Positions 26,102-36,419 of a DNA stretch of 64,000 nt are shown here, piece after piece; the stretch's first letter is position 1, and each line of letters begins with the position of its first letter. The stretch lies in assembly GCF_019431455.1 (NCBI RefSeq), contig NZ_JAHYSR010000008.1, forward strand, positions 45,658-109,657, written 5' to 3'. A program made the position numbers and the translations under genes. The DNA is from Paracoccus bogoriensis (GTDB lineage Bacteria > Pseudomonadota > Alphaproteobacteria > Rhodobacterales > Rhodobacteraceae). The notes beneath the pieces were generated by a model. The model saw only the letters and a program-made list of their open reading frames with translations. It was not told the origin of the DNA and did not search any database.

Positions 26102-26131
26102 ACCGCCCGCGCCTTTCGGGGCGCAGGCGGT
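26102..26131 (-). terminator. Intrinsic terminator of asd
   Basis: A 12-bp stem with one mismatch (ACCGCC..GCGCC / GGCGC..GGCGGT) around TTTCGG. On the minus strand it is followed by TTTTCGTTTC, so it terminates asd. It may also act on the convergent phosphomannomutase gene. Confidence 0.7.
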
Positions 26132-26155
26132 CATCTTGCTCGAAGATCTGGGAAA

Positions 26156-27178
<1,023 letters not shown>

Positions 27179-27372
27179 TTCGGGGGGACTCCTTTTCTTG
27201 CGGTCGGGGGCGTTTAGCGCAAAACCGTGCGCAATGCCAGTGCGCGTTGCATGGGGTCTTGCGCAACACTCTTGCGCGGCCACCGGAGGGTGGGTCTTGA
27301 AATGCCGGGGAATTCGGCCGCATCGCGGGATGCGCAGCGGATCGGCCCGGCTGCGAACATCGCGCGCGGGGA

Positions 27373-27987
27373 TCAGATCAGGCGCAGCCGCGGATCGGAA
27401 GCGACAAGGCCGCGAACCCATGCACCCTCGGCCCCGAAATCATGAGGCACCTGCGCAGCGGTGCGGCGACCTGACAGCGAGAGGCTGGCGAAGAAGTCGA
27501 ACCCGTAGAGCGTCAGCGATGCCAGGGGCGCGCGCAGGCACAGGTCGATCATCAGCGCGCCCGTCGTGGGGGGCGCGCCAAGGCGGGCGGCCAATGCGCG
27601 GTGGTCGGCCTGCGGATGCAGGTAGAAGCCGGGCGAGGTCGCGCTGCGCCAGTCCAGCCGCTTGCGCTTGGGCGACATCCACAGGATCCGCGCCGGGTCC
27701 AGCCTTGCGCGGTCGGCATCGCCAAGGCGCGTGGCCAGCGCCAGCCAGTCGGTGCGGGTGCCGTGGCTGGCGGGGTCGGGCATCGGCGCGCGGTTGATGC
27801 GGATCACCAGATCGGCGGCGTCGATGGCCGCGCCGTGGCGTGTCCGTGCCAGCGCGCGGGCGTTGCCGATCAGCGCGACATGGCGGTCGGCCAGCGCCGC
27901 GAGCAAGTCGGATTGCGGAACCGAGAGCGCGGCCAGAGGCGCTTCGGCCCGCAGGGTGCGCGCGAGCAGAAAGCCCAGCCGCGTCAC
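27373..27987 (-). CDS. GT29 (sialyltransferase-like) family protein
   Basis: This 204-residue protein has the sialylmotif pattern of GT29. A VALIGNARALART..HGAAIDAADLVIRINRAP block resembles sialylmotif L, GTRTDWLAL follows, then PTTGALMIDLCL (sialylmotif S), LYGFDFFAS, and a late HDFGAE. It is short compared with animal enzymes, as are other bacterial homologues. It is coupled by a 4-bp overlap to a GT4 glycosyltransferase, so a role in decorating surface glycan is inferred. The donor sugar is unknown. Confidence 0.65.
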   Translation of the reverse strand: MTRLGFLLARTLRAEAPLAALSVPQSDLLAALADRHVALIGNARALARTRHGAAIDAADLVIRINRAPMPDPASHGTRTDWLALATRLGDADRARLDPARILWMSPKRKRLDWRSATSPGFYLHPQADHRALAARLGAPPTTGALMIDLCLRAPLASLTLYGFDFFASLSLSGRRTAAQVPHDFGAEGAWVRGLVASDPRLRLI

Positions 27988-29027
27988 GCCAGCATCCGGC
28001 GGTAGAGGTCCACCAGCGCCTGCGCCTCGGCCTCGATGGCGTGGTTGGCGGTGACGTGGGCGCGAGCGGCCTGACCGGCCTCGGCGCGGGCCGCGTCGTC
28101 ATCCAGCCAGCGCGCCAGAGCCGCCGTCAGGGCCGGGGCGTCGCCCGGCGGAATCAGGCTGCCGGTCTGGCCGTCGCGGATCAGCGTCTCGTAGGCGCCG
28201 ACGCGGGCGGCGACAGTCGGCACGCCGCAGGCCATCGCCTCGAGCGGGGTGAGGCCGAAGCCCTCCCACCGCGCCGGGGCGGTGAACAGGTCCAGCGCCT
28301 GATAGTGGCGCACGACCTGATCCCAAGGGAGTTCGCCCAGAAAGCGGATGCGGTGCTGCAGCCCGGCCTGGGCGATCCGCGCCTTCAGCGCGTCGGCAAA
28401 GCCCTGCTGGTCCTGCGTGATCCGGCCCGTCATCAGGATCTGCGCGCGGGGCCGGTCGGGCAGCAGGTCCAGCCCCGCCTGCACCAGAAGGTCGATCCCC
28501 TTCTGCGCGCGGATGCGGCCGAAGCAGCCGATCAGCAGCGCGTCAGGGTCAAGGCCCAGCTCGCGGCGCAGGGCGGCGCGGTCGGGGGCGGGCTGGAAGA
28601 CCTGCGTATCGACGCCGTGCAGGATCACCTGCGCGGGGCGTTCCAGATAGCTGGCCGCCTGTGGCGAGGTCGCCACCAGCGCGTCCTGTTGCCGGATCAG
28701 CCAGCGGGTAAAGCCCGTGTGCCTGCGCTGCGCGGCGGATGTGAAGAGCAGCCGGTATTTGCGCCGCAGCACATGGCGCAGGATCAGGCCAAGCGCCATT
28801 TCGGTGTTGCGCCGGGCGTGCCAGACCCGCCAGCGGTCGCGCGGGATCATGGCGGCGCGCATCAGCGGGATATGCGGCAATTCGGGCGGCAGGCCCGGCC
28901 CGGTCGCGGCGATGGCGATCATGCGCGCCTGCACCGGGATCAGCCGCACCACGGTCGCGGTGACGCCCGACAGGCGGCGCTTGAGGTTCGGGGCGACGAT
29001 CAGCGGATCAGGCGTCGGGTCGGGCAT
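27984..29027 (-). CDS. Glycosyltransferase family 4 (LPS-core type)
   Basis: This 347-residue GT-B enzyme has the C-terminal GT4 signature APARWEGFGLTPLEAMACGVPTVAARVGAY with the EX7E motif, and GCFGRIRAQKGIDLLVQAG for the nucleotide domain. The N-terminus IVAPNLKRRLSGVTATVVRLIPVQ resembles LpcC-type mannosyltransferases of alphaproteobacterial LPS core. Overlaps: 20 bp with the MFS gene upstream, 4 bp with the GT29-like gene downstream. Confidence 0.88.
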   Translation of the reverse strand: MPDPTPDPLIVAPNLKRRLSGVTATVVRLIPVQARMIAIAATGPGLPPELPHIPLMRAAMIPRDRWRVWHARRNTEMALGLILRHVLRRKYRLLFTSAAQRRHTGFTRWLIRQQDALVATSPQAASYLERPAQVILHGVDTQVFQPAPDRAALRRELGLDPDALLIGCFGRIRAQKGIDLLVQAGLDLLPDRPRAQILMTGRITQDQQGFADALKARIAQAGLQHRIRFLGELPWDQVVRHYQALDLFTAPARWEGFGLTPLEAMACGVPTVAARVGAYETLIRDGQTGSLIPPGDAPALTAALARWLDDDAARAEAGQAARAHVTANHAIEAEAQALVDLYRRMLA

Positions 29028-30213
29028 CCGGGCGGGCCTCGGGGGTGCGGAAGTAGAACAGGAACCCGACCACCAGCGGGATCAGGAAGAACAGCCACAG
29101 CATAGAGAAAGCCTGCGCGGGGGGATAGGCCGCCTCGGCCGCGTAATAGACCGGACGAGAGGCGAATTGCATCGCCCCCACGCCTCCGATCGAGAACATG
29201 TTGAGGAAGGTCACGCCCCGCCCCACCAGATGCGGCGGCAGAAAGGACCGGCCATGCGCCATCAGCAGCGGATAGGCCGCGCCCGAGACACCCACCAGCG
29301 CCAGAAGCGTCACGGCAAGGCCGAGGCTGGGCTGCGGCACCAGCCACATCGCCGCCATCACCGCGATGGTGGCGGCGGTGAACAGCAGGATCGTGCGGCG
29401 CAGGCTGCCGATGATCCGCGCGGCGGGACCGACGAGGAAATTGCCCAGCACCATCGCCAGACCCATGGCCAGCGTCGCATTACCGATCGTGCGCGGATCG
29501 GCGGAAAAGACCTGATCCAGCCACGGCGCCGCCCAGAGACCGCGAATCGCCCCCGCCGCCGCGTAGTTCACCGCCAGAAGCGGCAGGATGAACCACAGCG
29601 CGCGCAGGGCAAGGATCTCGCGCAGCGAGCCCTTGGGCTGGTCGTCGCCCAGCCGCGCCGGGTCGCGCACCGTCCGCGCGATCATCAGCGCCACGCCCAG
29701 CGTGATCGCGACCAGCAGCCACAGCGTCGGGCGCCAGTCGATCGCCTCGATCACCCAGACCAGCGGCGCGGCGCCGAGGATGTTGCCCAGCGAGCCGAAG
29801 CCCACCACCGCCCCCGCCAGCGTCCCGAAGGCCGAGGCCGGGTATTCGCGCGCCAGGATATAATAGGACGCCATCAGCACCGGCGCGCAGCCGATCCCCA
29901 GAAGCGTCAGCGCGACATGCAGGTGCCAGGGCGCGGTGGCCAGGGCGAAGACCGTCGCGCCTCCGCCGCCGCCCAGGGCCAGCATCAGCGCGCAGGTGCG
30001 GCGCGGGCCGTAGCGGTCCAGCGCCTGCCCGACGGGGATCTGCATCAGTGCGAAGGCGATGAACCACAGGCCCGAGGACAGGGCCAGATCGCCGGGCGTG
30101 GCGCCCAGCTGGTCCTGCAGCACCGGCGACATCACCGCCAGGAAGGCGCGATAGAACTGGCTGAGCATGTAGGCCAGCACAAGGCTGACGATTCCGGCCG
30201 TGACGAGTGGCAT
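29008..30213 (-). CDS. Major facilitator superfamily transporter
   Basis: This 401-residue protein has 12 predicted hydrophobic segments. The MFS motif A is seen as GQALDRYGPRRT after TM2 (usual form GxLaDrxGrkxxl). LAREYPASAFGTLAGAVVGFGSLGNILGAAPL is the TM4-TM5 region. The 20-bp overlap with the GT4 gene implies one operon, so it may move a glycan or precursor, but that is inference. Confidence 0.85.
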   Translation of the reverse strand: MPLVTAGIVSLVLAYMLSQFYRAFLAVMSPVLQDQLGATPGDLALSSGLWFIAFALMQIPVGQALDRYGPRRTCALMLALGGGGGATVFALATAPWHLHVALTLLGIGCAPVLMASYYILAREYPASAFGTLAGAVVGFGSLGNILGAAPLVWVIEAIDWRPTLWLLVAITLGVALMIARTVRDPARLGDDQPKGSLREILALRALWFILPLLAVNYAAAGAIRGLWAAPWLDQVFSADPRTIGNATLAMGLAMVLGNFLVGPAARIIGSLRRTILLFTAATIAVMAAMWLVPQPSLGLAVTLLALVGVSGAAYPLLMAHGRSFLPPHLVGRGVTFLNMFSIGGVGAMQFASRPVYYAAEAAYPPAQAFSMLWLFFLIPLVVGFLFYFRTPEARPDARPDA

Positions 30214-30301
30214 GTAGTCCTCCGTTCCCCGGCCGCAAGCTGCGCCAAGGAGCGGAAAGCTGCAAGATGTGCAATTTCCGCCGCCCGGTGGGCGGGGCGG
30301 A

Positions 30302-30733
30302 TCAGCCCTGCGCGGGCGTGGTGGCGCCGCCCATCGATTCCAGCCGCTCGATCAGCGGCGTCAGGGCCGGGCCGCGCGTGGCGCAGGCCTGCGGGTCGTC
30401 CATCACGCTGTAGGCGGGGCGGAAATATTCGCGGTCGTAATCCAGCGGGTCCAGCCCCAGCCGCGCGATCAGCCGGTCCGATGTGCCGTTCAGCAGCTGC
30501 CATTCGCCGTCGCTGACGGCGTAGTCGGGGCAGTTCTCGCTGATCACGTTCGCCTCGGCCAGTTCGCGGATCAGGTCGCGGGCGGCCTCGTCCGACAGGT
30601 CCGAGACATCGGGCAGCGGCACGACAAGCCGGTCGCCCGGCACGCCGTCGGCGCCCTGAGACAGGGCCTGACCGGCCAGCAGGAGACCGCCGGCCAGCAC
30701 GGTTCCCAGCATGATCGCATCCCAGGTCTTCAT
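30302..30733 (-). CDS. Hypothetical secreted protein
   Basis: A 143-residue protein with a signal-peptide-like start ([27 protein letters not shown]). The mature part is acidic with two cysteines ([19 protein letters not shown]). No domain recognised. It is divergent from leuB and upstream of the MFS gene on the same strand; an AGGGGG site precedes the ATG. Confidence 0.6.
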   Translation of the reverse strand: MKTWDAIMLGTVLAGGLLLAGQALSQGADGVPGDRLVVPLPDVSDLSDEAARDLIRELAEANVISENCPDYAVSDGEWQLLNGTSDRLIARLGLDPLDYDREYFRPAYSVMDDPQACATRGPALTPLIERLESMGGATTPAQG

Positions 30734-30824
30734 CGCATTCCCCCTCTTGCGGTCGGTGCGCGGCGCAAGGTCGCCTTGCCGGCGGCCGGGTGCAAGGCAA
30801 CTCGGCGTGAGGATGGCCGTGAAC

Positions 30825-30853
30825 TTGACCCAATCGCAACGCTTGTCTAACCC
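30825..30853 (+). promoter_or_regulatory. Predicted sigma70 promoter of leuB
   Basis: TTGACC (30825-30830) and TAACCC (30848-30853) with 17-bp spacing, about 60 bp before the leuB start codon. No leader peptide rich in Leu codons is evident in the remaining leader. Confidence 0.45.
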
Positions 30854-30914
30854 GATCCTGCGCCGCACCTGGCGGCAGAAGACCCGCGCCAATCCGGCGC
30901 CCTCTGGAGGGTTC

Positions 30915-32033
30915 ATGTCCGACCGTTATTCGCTTCTCATCCTGCCCGGCGACGGGATCGGCCCCGAAGTCATGGCCGAGGTCGTCAAGGTCATCGACTG
31001 GTTCAAGACGAACCGCGCCATGCCGTTCGACATCCAGCATGGCCTGGTCGGCGGCTCGTCCTATGACGCGCATGGCACGCCCCTGACCGACGAGACGATG
31101 GCGCTGGCGCAGTCGGTGGATGCGGTCCTTCTGGGCGCGGTCGGCGGTCCGAAATACGACGATCTGGATTTCGCGGTGAAGCCCGAGCGCGGCCTGCTGC
31201 GCCTGCGCAAGGAAATGGACCTGTTCGCCAACCTGCGCCCGGCCCAGTGCTTCGACGCGCTGGCCGATTTCAGCAGCCTCAAGCGCGAGGTGGTCGCGGG
31301 GCTGGACATCCTGATCGTGCGCGAACTGACCTCGGGCGTCTATTTCGGCACCCCGCGCGGGATCGAGGCCGATCCGACGCCGGGCAATGAGGGCGGCCGC
31401 GTCGGCATCAACACACAGCGCTACACCTCGGGCGAGATCCGGCGCGTCGCCCGTGCCGCCTTTGAACTGGCCGCCAAGCGTCGCGGCAAGGTCTGTTCGA
31501 TGGAAAAGGCCAACGTCATGGAATCGGGCATCCTGTGGCGCGAGGAAACGCAATGGGTGCATGACAACGAATACAGCCAGATCGAGCTGTCGCACATGTA
31601 TGCCGATAACGGCCTGATGCAGCTTGTCCGCAAGCCCGCCCAGTTCGACGTGATCCTGACCGACAACCTGTTCGGCGACCTTCTGTCGGATGCGGCGGCG
31701 ATGCTGACCGGATCGCTGGGGATGCTGCCCTCGGCCAGCCTTGGCGCGCCGATGGCCAATGGCCGGCCCAAGGCGCTGTACGAACCCGTCCACGGCTCGG
31801 CCCCCGACATCGCGGGTCAGGGCAAGGCGAATCCCATCGCCTGCATCCTCAGCTTTGCGATGGCGCTGCGCTATTCCTTTGCCGAGGGCAAGGCCGCCGA
31901 TCAGCTGGAAGCCGCCGTGCAGACGGTTCTGGCCGAGGGCGTCCGCACCGCCGACCTGATGGGCCCCGAAGGCGGCCAGCCGGTCAGCACCTCCGAGATG
32001 GGCGACCGGATCGTGGCGGCGCTGTCGGCCTGA
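30915..32033 (+). CDS. leuB: 3-isopropylmalate dehydrogenase
   Basis: LeuB oxidises and decarboxylates 3-isopropylmalate in leucine synthesis. The 372-residue protein shows [12 protein letters not shown], the substrate-binding [18 protein letters not shown], the catalytic [14 protein letters not shown] tyrosine loop, and the NAD-site ending [25 protein letters not shown] lies five bases before the ATG. leuC and leuD are not in the window. Five phased 14-bp repeats begin at its stop codon. Confidence 0.95.
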   Translation: MSDRYSLLILPGDGIGPEVMAEVVKVIDWFKTNRAMPFDIQHGLVGGSSYDAHGTPLTDETMALAQSVDAVLLGAVGGPKYDDLDFAVKPERGLLRLRKEMDLFANLRPAQCFDALADFSSLKREVVAGLDILIVRELTSGVYFGTPRGIEADPTPGNEGGRVGINTQRYTSGEIRRVARAAFELAAKRRGKVCSMEKANVMESGILWREETQWVHDNEYSQIELSHMYADNGLMQLVRKPAQFDVILTDNLFGDLLSDAAAMLTGSLGMLPSASLGAPMANGRPKALYEPVHGSAPDIAGQGKANPIACILSFAMALRYSFAEGKAADQLEAAVQTVLAEGVRTADLMGPEGGQPVSTSEMGDRIVAALSA

Positions 32034-32098
32034 TCGTGGCTGCCTGATCGTGTCGGGCTGATCGTGTCGGACTGATTGCCTAGGGCTGATCCTGTCGG
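32029..32098. repeat. Five phased 14-bp tandem repeats at the leuB 3' end
   Basis: Units: CCTGATCGTGGCTG, CCTGATCGTGTCGG, GCTGATCGTGTCGG, ACTGATTGCCTAGG, GCTGATCCTGTCGG. All are 14 bp and consecutive. The first unit contains the leuB TGA stop codon. Confidence 0.7.
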
Positions 32099-32278
32099 CG
32101 CGGCCTCGGGGCGCGCTGGCGGGGCTGGCCGGGTCAGGCGGCGGCCCGGCAGGCCCCGCAGGCCACCGGCGCCGCAACCGGACGCGAGGCCCGACCGACT
32201 GGATTCCCGGTCTCTGCAGGATTGACAATTGCGGCACGGATGCCTTGTGTTGGCGCCAACAGCGACATCGGAGGGACC

Positions 32279-33235
32279 ATGGCCGCGAACAACCTGCGCG
32301 GCGCCGCACTGGCGCTTTTGGCGATGGGGATCTATGCGACCCATGATGTCGTCATCAAGGCGCTCGGCAGCACCTATCCGCCGCTGCAGATCCTGTTCTT
32401 CTCGTCGTTGCTGTCCTTTCCGCTGGTGACGCTGGTCCTGCTGCGCGATCCCAATCCGGGCACGCTGCGCGCGGCCAATCCGGGCTGGGTGGCGCTGCGG
32501 ACGGTCTGCGCGGTGCTGGGCGGCATGGCGGGGTTCCATGCCTTCTCGAGCCTGCCTCTGGCGCAGGTCTATGCGATCCTGTTTTCCATGCCGCTGCTGA
32601 TCACGGTCCTGTCGATCCCGCTGCTGGGCGAGCGCGTGGGCCGGCATCGCTGGTTCGCCGTGGCGCTTGGGCTGGTCGGCGTGCTGATCGTGCTGCGCCC
32701 GGGCGCGCAGGCCCTTTCGGTAGGCCATCTGGCGGCGCTTCTGGCTGCGCTGACTGGTGCCACGGCGGCGGTGATCATCCGCAGACTGGGCGGGACCGAG
32801 CGGCCGATGGTGCTGATGATGTGGCCGATGCTGGCCAATTTCGCCGTGACCGGCGCTTCGCTGGGCTTTGCCTATCAGCCCATGACCGCGGGCGCGCTGG
32901 CGCTGAGCGGCGCGATCGCCGCGATGGGGCTGGCGGCGGGCTTTCTGCTGATCCTTGCCTATCGCGCGGGCGAGGCTGCCATGGTCGCGCCGATGCAATA
33001 TTCCCAGATCCTGTGGGCCACGGCCTATGGCTGGTTCCTGTTCGGGGAATCGGTCGATCTGCCGACGATCCTGGGCATCGCGGTGATCGTCGCCTCGGGC
33101 GTCTATATCGTCTGGCGCGAGCGGCGCGGCGGCAACTCCGCCAATAGCCCCGTGATCGAGACCCGGATGCGAAGCGAGACCGTGACCGCCCCCAAGACCA
33201 CGATCCTGCAAAGATTGTGGGGTCCGCGCGGCTGA
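32279..33235 (+). CDS. EamA/DMT family transporter
   Basis: This 318-residue membrane protein has ten hydrophobic segments as two EamA repeats: LRGAALALLAMGIYATHDVVIKALG starts the first and LAALLAALTGATAAVIIRRLG the second, each ending in the typical LGERVG..FAVALGLVGVLIV or FGESVDLPTILGIAVIVASGVYIV. Substrate unknown. GGAGGG decides the start at MAANNLRG. An upstream TTGACA at 32222 could be its -35, but the -10 is poor. Confidence 0.88.
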   Translation: MAANNLRGAALALLAMGIYATHDVVIKALGSTYPPLQILFFSSLLSFPLVTLVLLRDPNPGTLRAANPGWVALRTVCAVLGGMAGFHAFSSLPLAQVYAILFSMPLLITVLSIPLLGERVGRHRWFAVALGLVGVLIVLRPGAQALSVGHLAALLAALTGATAAVIIRRLGGTERPMVLMMWPMLANFAVTGASLGFAYQPMTAGALALSGAIAAMGLAAGFLLILAYRAGEAAMVAPMQYSQILWATAYGWFLFGESVDLPTILGIAVIVASGVYIVWRERRGGNSANSPVIETRMRSETVTAPKTTILQRLWGPRG

Positions 33236-33240
33236 GGGGC

Positions 33241-33269
33241 TTGCATTCCCCCCGGGCTTTCGCTACCTG
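33241..33269 (+). promoter_or_regulatory. Predicted promoter of tRNA-Pro
   Basis: TTGCAT (33241-33246) and TACCTG (33264-33269) with 17-bp spacing, 13 bp before the tRNA 5' end. Confidence 0.5.
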
Positions 33270-33282
33270 CCCAAGACACGGT

Positions 33283-33359
33283 CGGAGCGTAGCGCAGCCT
33301 GGTAGCGCACCTGCTTCGGGAGCAGGGGGTCGGAGGTTCGAATCCTCTCGCTCCGACCA
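33283..33359 (+). tRNA. tRNA-Pro (anticodon CGG)
   Basis: A complete 77-nt cloverleaf: acceptor CGGAGCG/CGCTCCG, D-arm with AGCCTGGTAGC, anticodon stem CCTGC/GCAGG around TTCGGGA (anticodon CGG), T-arm GGAGGTTCGAATCCTC, and an encoded CCA end. It reads CCG codons, which are frequent at this G+C content. Confidence 0.97.
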
Positions 33360-33617
33360 TGATGACCGCCGCGCGACGGTCACTCCCATTCCCGCCATCT
33401 CCTGATGCCATCGCGCCGGTCCGAGGCGCGATCATCCTTTTCCGCCCTCCTCCTCTCTCGGGGTGAAACCCCCTGGACGATCCTGCCGTATCTCTTCGGG
33501 CTTGGTCCGCTCATTGCTGCAAATTCGACGCGTTTCGGCGATGCCGGGCAAGGCTTTCTTCATGGCTTCCGGGCAGTTTCGGCGGGCATGCAGGATCAGG
33601 ACGTTGGAGAAATGGGG

Positions 33618-33995
33618 ATGGCGCAGGTGACGACGCTGGCCATGTGGGAACAGGTTCGGGTGGACACGCGGCGCGTGGCCACCATCGTCAACGAGCTGGG
33701 CGAGACCTCGGCCCGCAACGTGATCGAACTGGCGCTTGAACAGCTGGCGACGAAGCTGACGGCGGTGGATCAGGCCCTGCGTCAGGGCGATCTGGCCCAG
33801 GCGGCATCCGATGCCGAACGGGTCGCGCGGCTGGCATGGCAGATCGGCCTTCTGTCTCTGGCAGGGGTCGCGATGGATCTGGGCTCTTGCGCGGACCGGG
33901 GCGACCAGGTGGCGCTGGCGGCGGTGCAGGCGCGGCTGATGCGGGTCGGCAACCGCTCGCTGACGGCGATCTGGGACCGGACCGCCTTGGCCTGA
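33618..33995 (+). CDS. Hypothetical helical protein
   Basis: A 125-residue, almost wholly alpha-helical protein (ETSARNVIELALEQLATKLTAVDQALRQGDLAQAASDAERVARLAWQIGL). The size suggests an Hpt-like bundle, but there is no phosphorylatable His-x-x-Lys-Gly motif. The start was chosen for GGAG eight bases upstream of MAQVTTLAM; an ATG two codons earlier is too close. The 200 bp between tRNA-Pro and this gene hold nothing else I can support. Confidence 0.6.
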   Translation: MAQVTTLAMWEQVRVDTRRVATIVNELGETSARNVIELALEQLATKLTAVDQALRQGDLAQAASDAERVARLAWQIGLLSLAGVAMDLGSCADRGDQVALAAVQARLMRVGNRSLTAIWDRTALA

Positions 33996-34090
33996 ATAGG
34001 CCGCCTGCAGGCTGCGGACTGGGGGCAATGGGGGGGGGTTGCAGGCCATGGCGCAGGCTGTAACCTTGCGCCGAACCGCGAACGGAACCG

Positions 34091-35461
34091 ATGATGACCC
34101 CTGAATTCGCCCCGGCCTCGGCCGATACGCTTCCGCTTTGGCCCTTGTGGAAAGGGCAGGATCTGCCGTCCGAGGCTGGCGACTGGCCCCGCGCCTGCGG
34201 CTTTTCCGCCCGCGCGGGCGAAATCTGCCTGCTGCCCGGCGCGGATGGCGGGCTGGCGGGCGCGCTGCTGGGCCTGGGCGATCAGGCGCAGGCCGGGCGA
34301 GAGCGTTTCGCGCTGGCCCGCGCCCATGCCCTGCCCGCGCGGGATTGGCACATTGCCGCCCTGCCCAAGGGCCTCGACCCCGAGGAATCGGCCTTGGGCT
34401 GGCTTCTGGGACAATACCGCTTCACCCGCTACAAAGGCAGCCCCACGCCCGGCCCGCGCCTCGTCTGCCCCGAAGGGCTTGATGCCGACAGGCTGGTCGC
34501 CATCGCCTCGGCCGAGTTCCTGACGCGCGACCTGATCAACACCCCCGCCAGCGACATGGGCCCCGACAAGCTTGAGGCCGCCGCCCGCGCGCTTGGCAAC
34601 AGCATCGGCGCAAGGGTCGAGGTGATCTGCGGCGCGGCGCTTGCCAAGCAGAACTTTCCGCTGATCCATGCGGTCGGCCGCGCCTCGGCGGTCGAACCGC
34701 GCCTGATCGACATGCGGCTTGGCGACGACGGACCGCTGCTGACCATCGTGGGCAAGGGCGTGTGCTTCGACACGGGCGGGCTGAACCTCAAGCCCGGCGC
34801 CTCGATGGGGCTGATGAAAAAGGACATGGGCGGGGCGGCGACGGCGCTTGGCCTGCTGAAGATGCTGGCCGCGACGGGTGCTGCGGACCGGATGCGCGTT
34901 CGGCTGCTGATCCCGGCGGTGGAAAACAGCGTGGCAGGCAATGCCTTCCGCCCGGGCGACGTGCTGGCCAGCCGCAAGGGGCCAAGCGTCGAGGTGAACA
35001 ACACCGATGCCGAGGGACGGCTGGTCCTGGCCGATGCGATGGCCTACGGGGCCGAGGAAAGCCCCGACCTGATGATCACGCTGGCCACGCTGACGGGGGC
35101 GGCGCGGGTGGCGCTTGGCCCCGATCTGCCACCCTTCTACTGCGACGACGACGCGACGGCCGAGGCGCTGCAACAGGCCGGGATGCGTGTCGGCGACCCG
35201 ATCTGGCGGATGCCCTTCTGGGCGCCCTATGAATCGCAGATCGAACCGGCCATCGCGGATCTGGACAACGCGCCCTCGGGGGGGATGGCGGGCTCGATCA
35301 CGGCGGCGCTGTTCCTGCGCCGCTTCGCCGAAGGCGCGGGCCGCTACGCGCATTTCGACATCTATGGCTGGCAACCGACGGCAGCGCCAGGCCGGCCCAA
35401 GGGCGGCGTGGGCCAAGGGGCGCGCGCGATCCTGGCGGCGCTGCCCCGGATCATCGCATGA
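34091..35461 (+). CDS. Leucyl aminopeptidase family (M17) protein
   Basis: This 456-residue M17 metallopeptidase removes N-terminal residues from peptides. Metal ligands lie in GKGVCFDTGG (221-230), KKDMGGAA, and NTDAEGRLVLAD (304-315). The N-terminal domain is short, so it belongs to the compact PepA/PepB group. Its stop overlaps the NlpC/P60 gene by 4 bp; the pairing of a peptidase with a wall-peptide hydrolase suggests turnover of murein peptides (inference). Confidence 0.9.
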   Translation: MMTPEFAPASADTLPLWPLWKGQDLPSEAGDWPRACGFSARAGEICLLPGADGGLAGALLGLGDQAQAGRERFALARAHALPARDWHIAALPKGLDPEESALGWLLGQYRFTRYKGSPTPGPRLVCPEGLDADRLVAIASAEFLTRDLINTPASDMGPDKLEAAARALGNSIGARVEVICGAALAKQNFPLIHAVGRASAVEPRLIDMRLGDDGPLLTIVGKGVCFDTGGLNLKPGASMGLMKKDMGGAATALGLLKMLAATGAADRMRVRLLIPAVENSVAGNAFRPGDVLASRKGPSVEVNNTDAEGRLVLADAMAYGAEESPDLMITLATLTGAARVALGPDLPPFYCDDDATAEALQQAGMRVGDPIWRMPFWAPYESQIEPAIADLDNAPSGGMAGSITAALFLRRFAEGAGRYAHFDIYGWQPTAAPGRPKGGVGQGARAILAALPRIIA

Positions 35462-36270
35462 GCGACCGCCGCCTGACCCCCGCCACCGACCGGGTGGCGC
35501 TAAGCCGCCTGCGCGGCGTGCTGGACCGCCCGGAATGGACGGATGGCCAGCCAGCCCGCATCGCCCGCCCGGTCACGGACCTGCTGGCCCGACCGTGCGG
35601 GCCGCGCGACCGCCAGCTGCTCTGGGGCGCGGATGTTACCGTGATCGAGACACGGGGCGATCACGCCTTCGTTCAGTCAAAGGCCGACGGCTATTGCGGC
35701 TGGATCGACAACGCGGCGCTGACCGCCGACCTGCCTCCCCTGACGCACCGGGTCACGGCGCCGGCCACACATGTCTATTCCGAACCCGACATGAAGACGC
35801 GCGAAATCTGCAGCCTGTCGATCGGCAGCCGCCTGGCCGTCATCGCCACGCACGACGGCTTCGCGGCCCTTGCCACCGGCGGATATGTGCCCGTCCAGCA
35901 TGTCGGCACGGACCCGGCCCCGGACCCGGTTCCCATCGCGGAAAGCCTGCTTGGCACGCCCTATCTCTGGGGCGGCAACAGCCGGTGGGGAATCGACTGC
36001 TCGGGCCTGGTGCAGATGGCGCTGACCGCCTGCGACCGTGCCTGCCCCGGCGACAGCGACCTGCAGCGGGCGGCTTTCCCGCCCATCGACAGGATCGAAC
36101 GCGGCGACCTGCTGTTCTGGCCGGGTCATGTGGCGATGGCCGTCTCGGCGGACATGATGATCCACGCAACCGCTTGGGCCATGGCCGTCATCCACGAGCC
36201 TATCGTCAGCGCCATGAACCGGATCGAGGCCGCAGGCCAGGGCCCCTTCCTCGGCGCGCATCGCCCCTGA
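35458..36270 (+). CDS. NlpC/P60 endopeptidase with SH3-like domains
   Basis: This 270-residue protein has two bacterial SH3-like domains (about 35-90 and 95-150) followed by a C-terminal NlpC/P60 domain. The catalytic cysteine is C181 in GIDCSGLVQMAL and the histidine lies in FWPGHVAMAV. Such enzymes cut gamma-D-Glu-DAP or related bonds in peptidoglycan stem peptides. There is no signal peptide, so it may act on recycled peptides in the cytoplasm, as suggested for YkfC-like enzymes next to peptidases. Confidence 0.88.
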   Translation: MSDRRLTPATDRVALSRLRGVLDRPEWTDGQPARIARPVTDLLARPCGPRDRQLLWGADVTVIETRGDHAFVQSKADGYCGWIDNAALTADLPPLTHRVTAPATHVYSEPDMKTREICSLSIGSRLAVIATHDGFAALATGGYVPVQHVGTDPAPDPVPIAESLLGTPYLWGGNSRWGIDCSGLVQMALTACDRACPGDSDLQRAAFPPIDRIERGDLLFWPGHVAMAVSADMMIHATAWAMAVIHEPIVSAMNRIEAAGQGPFLGAHRP

Positions 36271-36276
36271 CGCCCC

Positions 36277-36342
36277 TTCGCCTTGGCGCAAACATCCCGG
36301 AGGGGGCGCGGAACGCGACGGGGGGGACAGCGCCCTCCCTTG
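36277..36342. repeat. Intergenic hairpin repeat, divergent copy 5
   Basis: It has CGCCTTGGCGCAAACATCCCGGAGGGGG and GGGACAGCGCCCTCCC, a diverged form of the element at 4117 and 11592, placed right after the NlpC/P60 gene. Confidence 0.4.
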
Positions 36343-36419
36343 CCGGCCTCGTTGTTCAGTCCTGTCATCTGCTGGGTCGTATTGACGATCAAGCGGTGCT
36401 CGCTCTCGGTTGCCTCACA

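Noticed and set aside
30854..30914. Leucine attenuator in front of leuB
   Set aside because: No short ORF rich in Leu codons and no alternative stem-loops with a T-run were seen.
32029..32098. CRISPR-like array
   Set aside because: The repeats are 14 bp, directly contiguous and have no spacers.
33405..33617. N-terminal extension of the hypothetical protein after tRNA-Pro
   Set aside because: The translated extension is arginine/serine-rich without helical continuity, and a better ribosome site lies before 33618.
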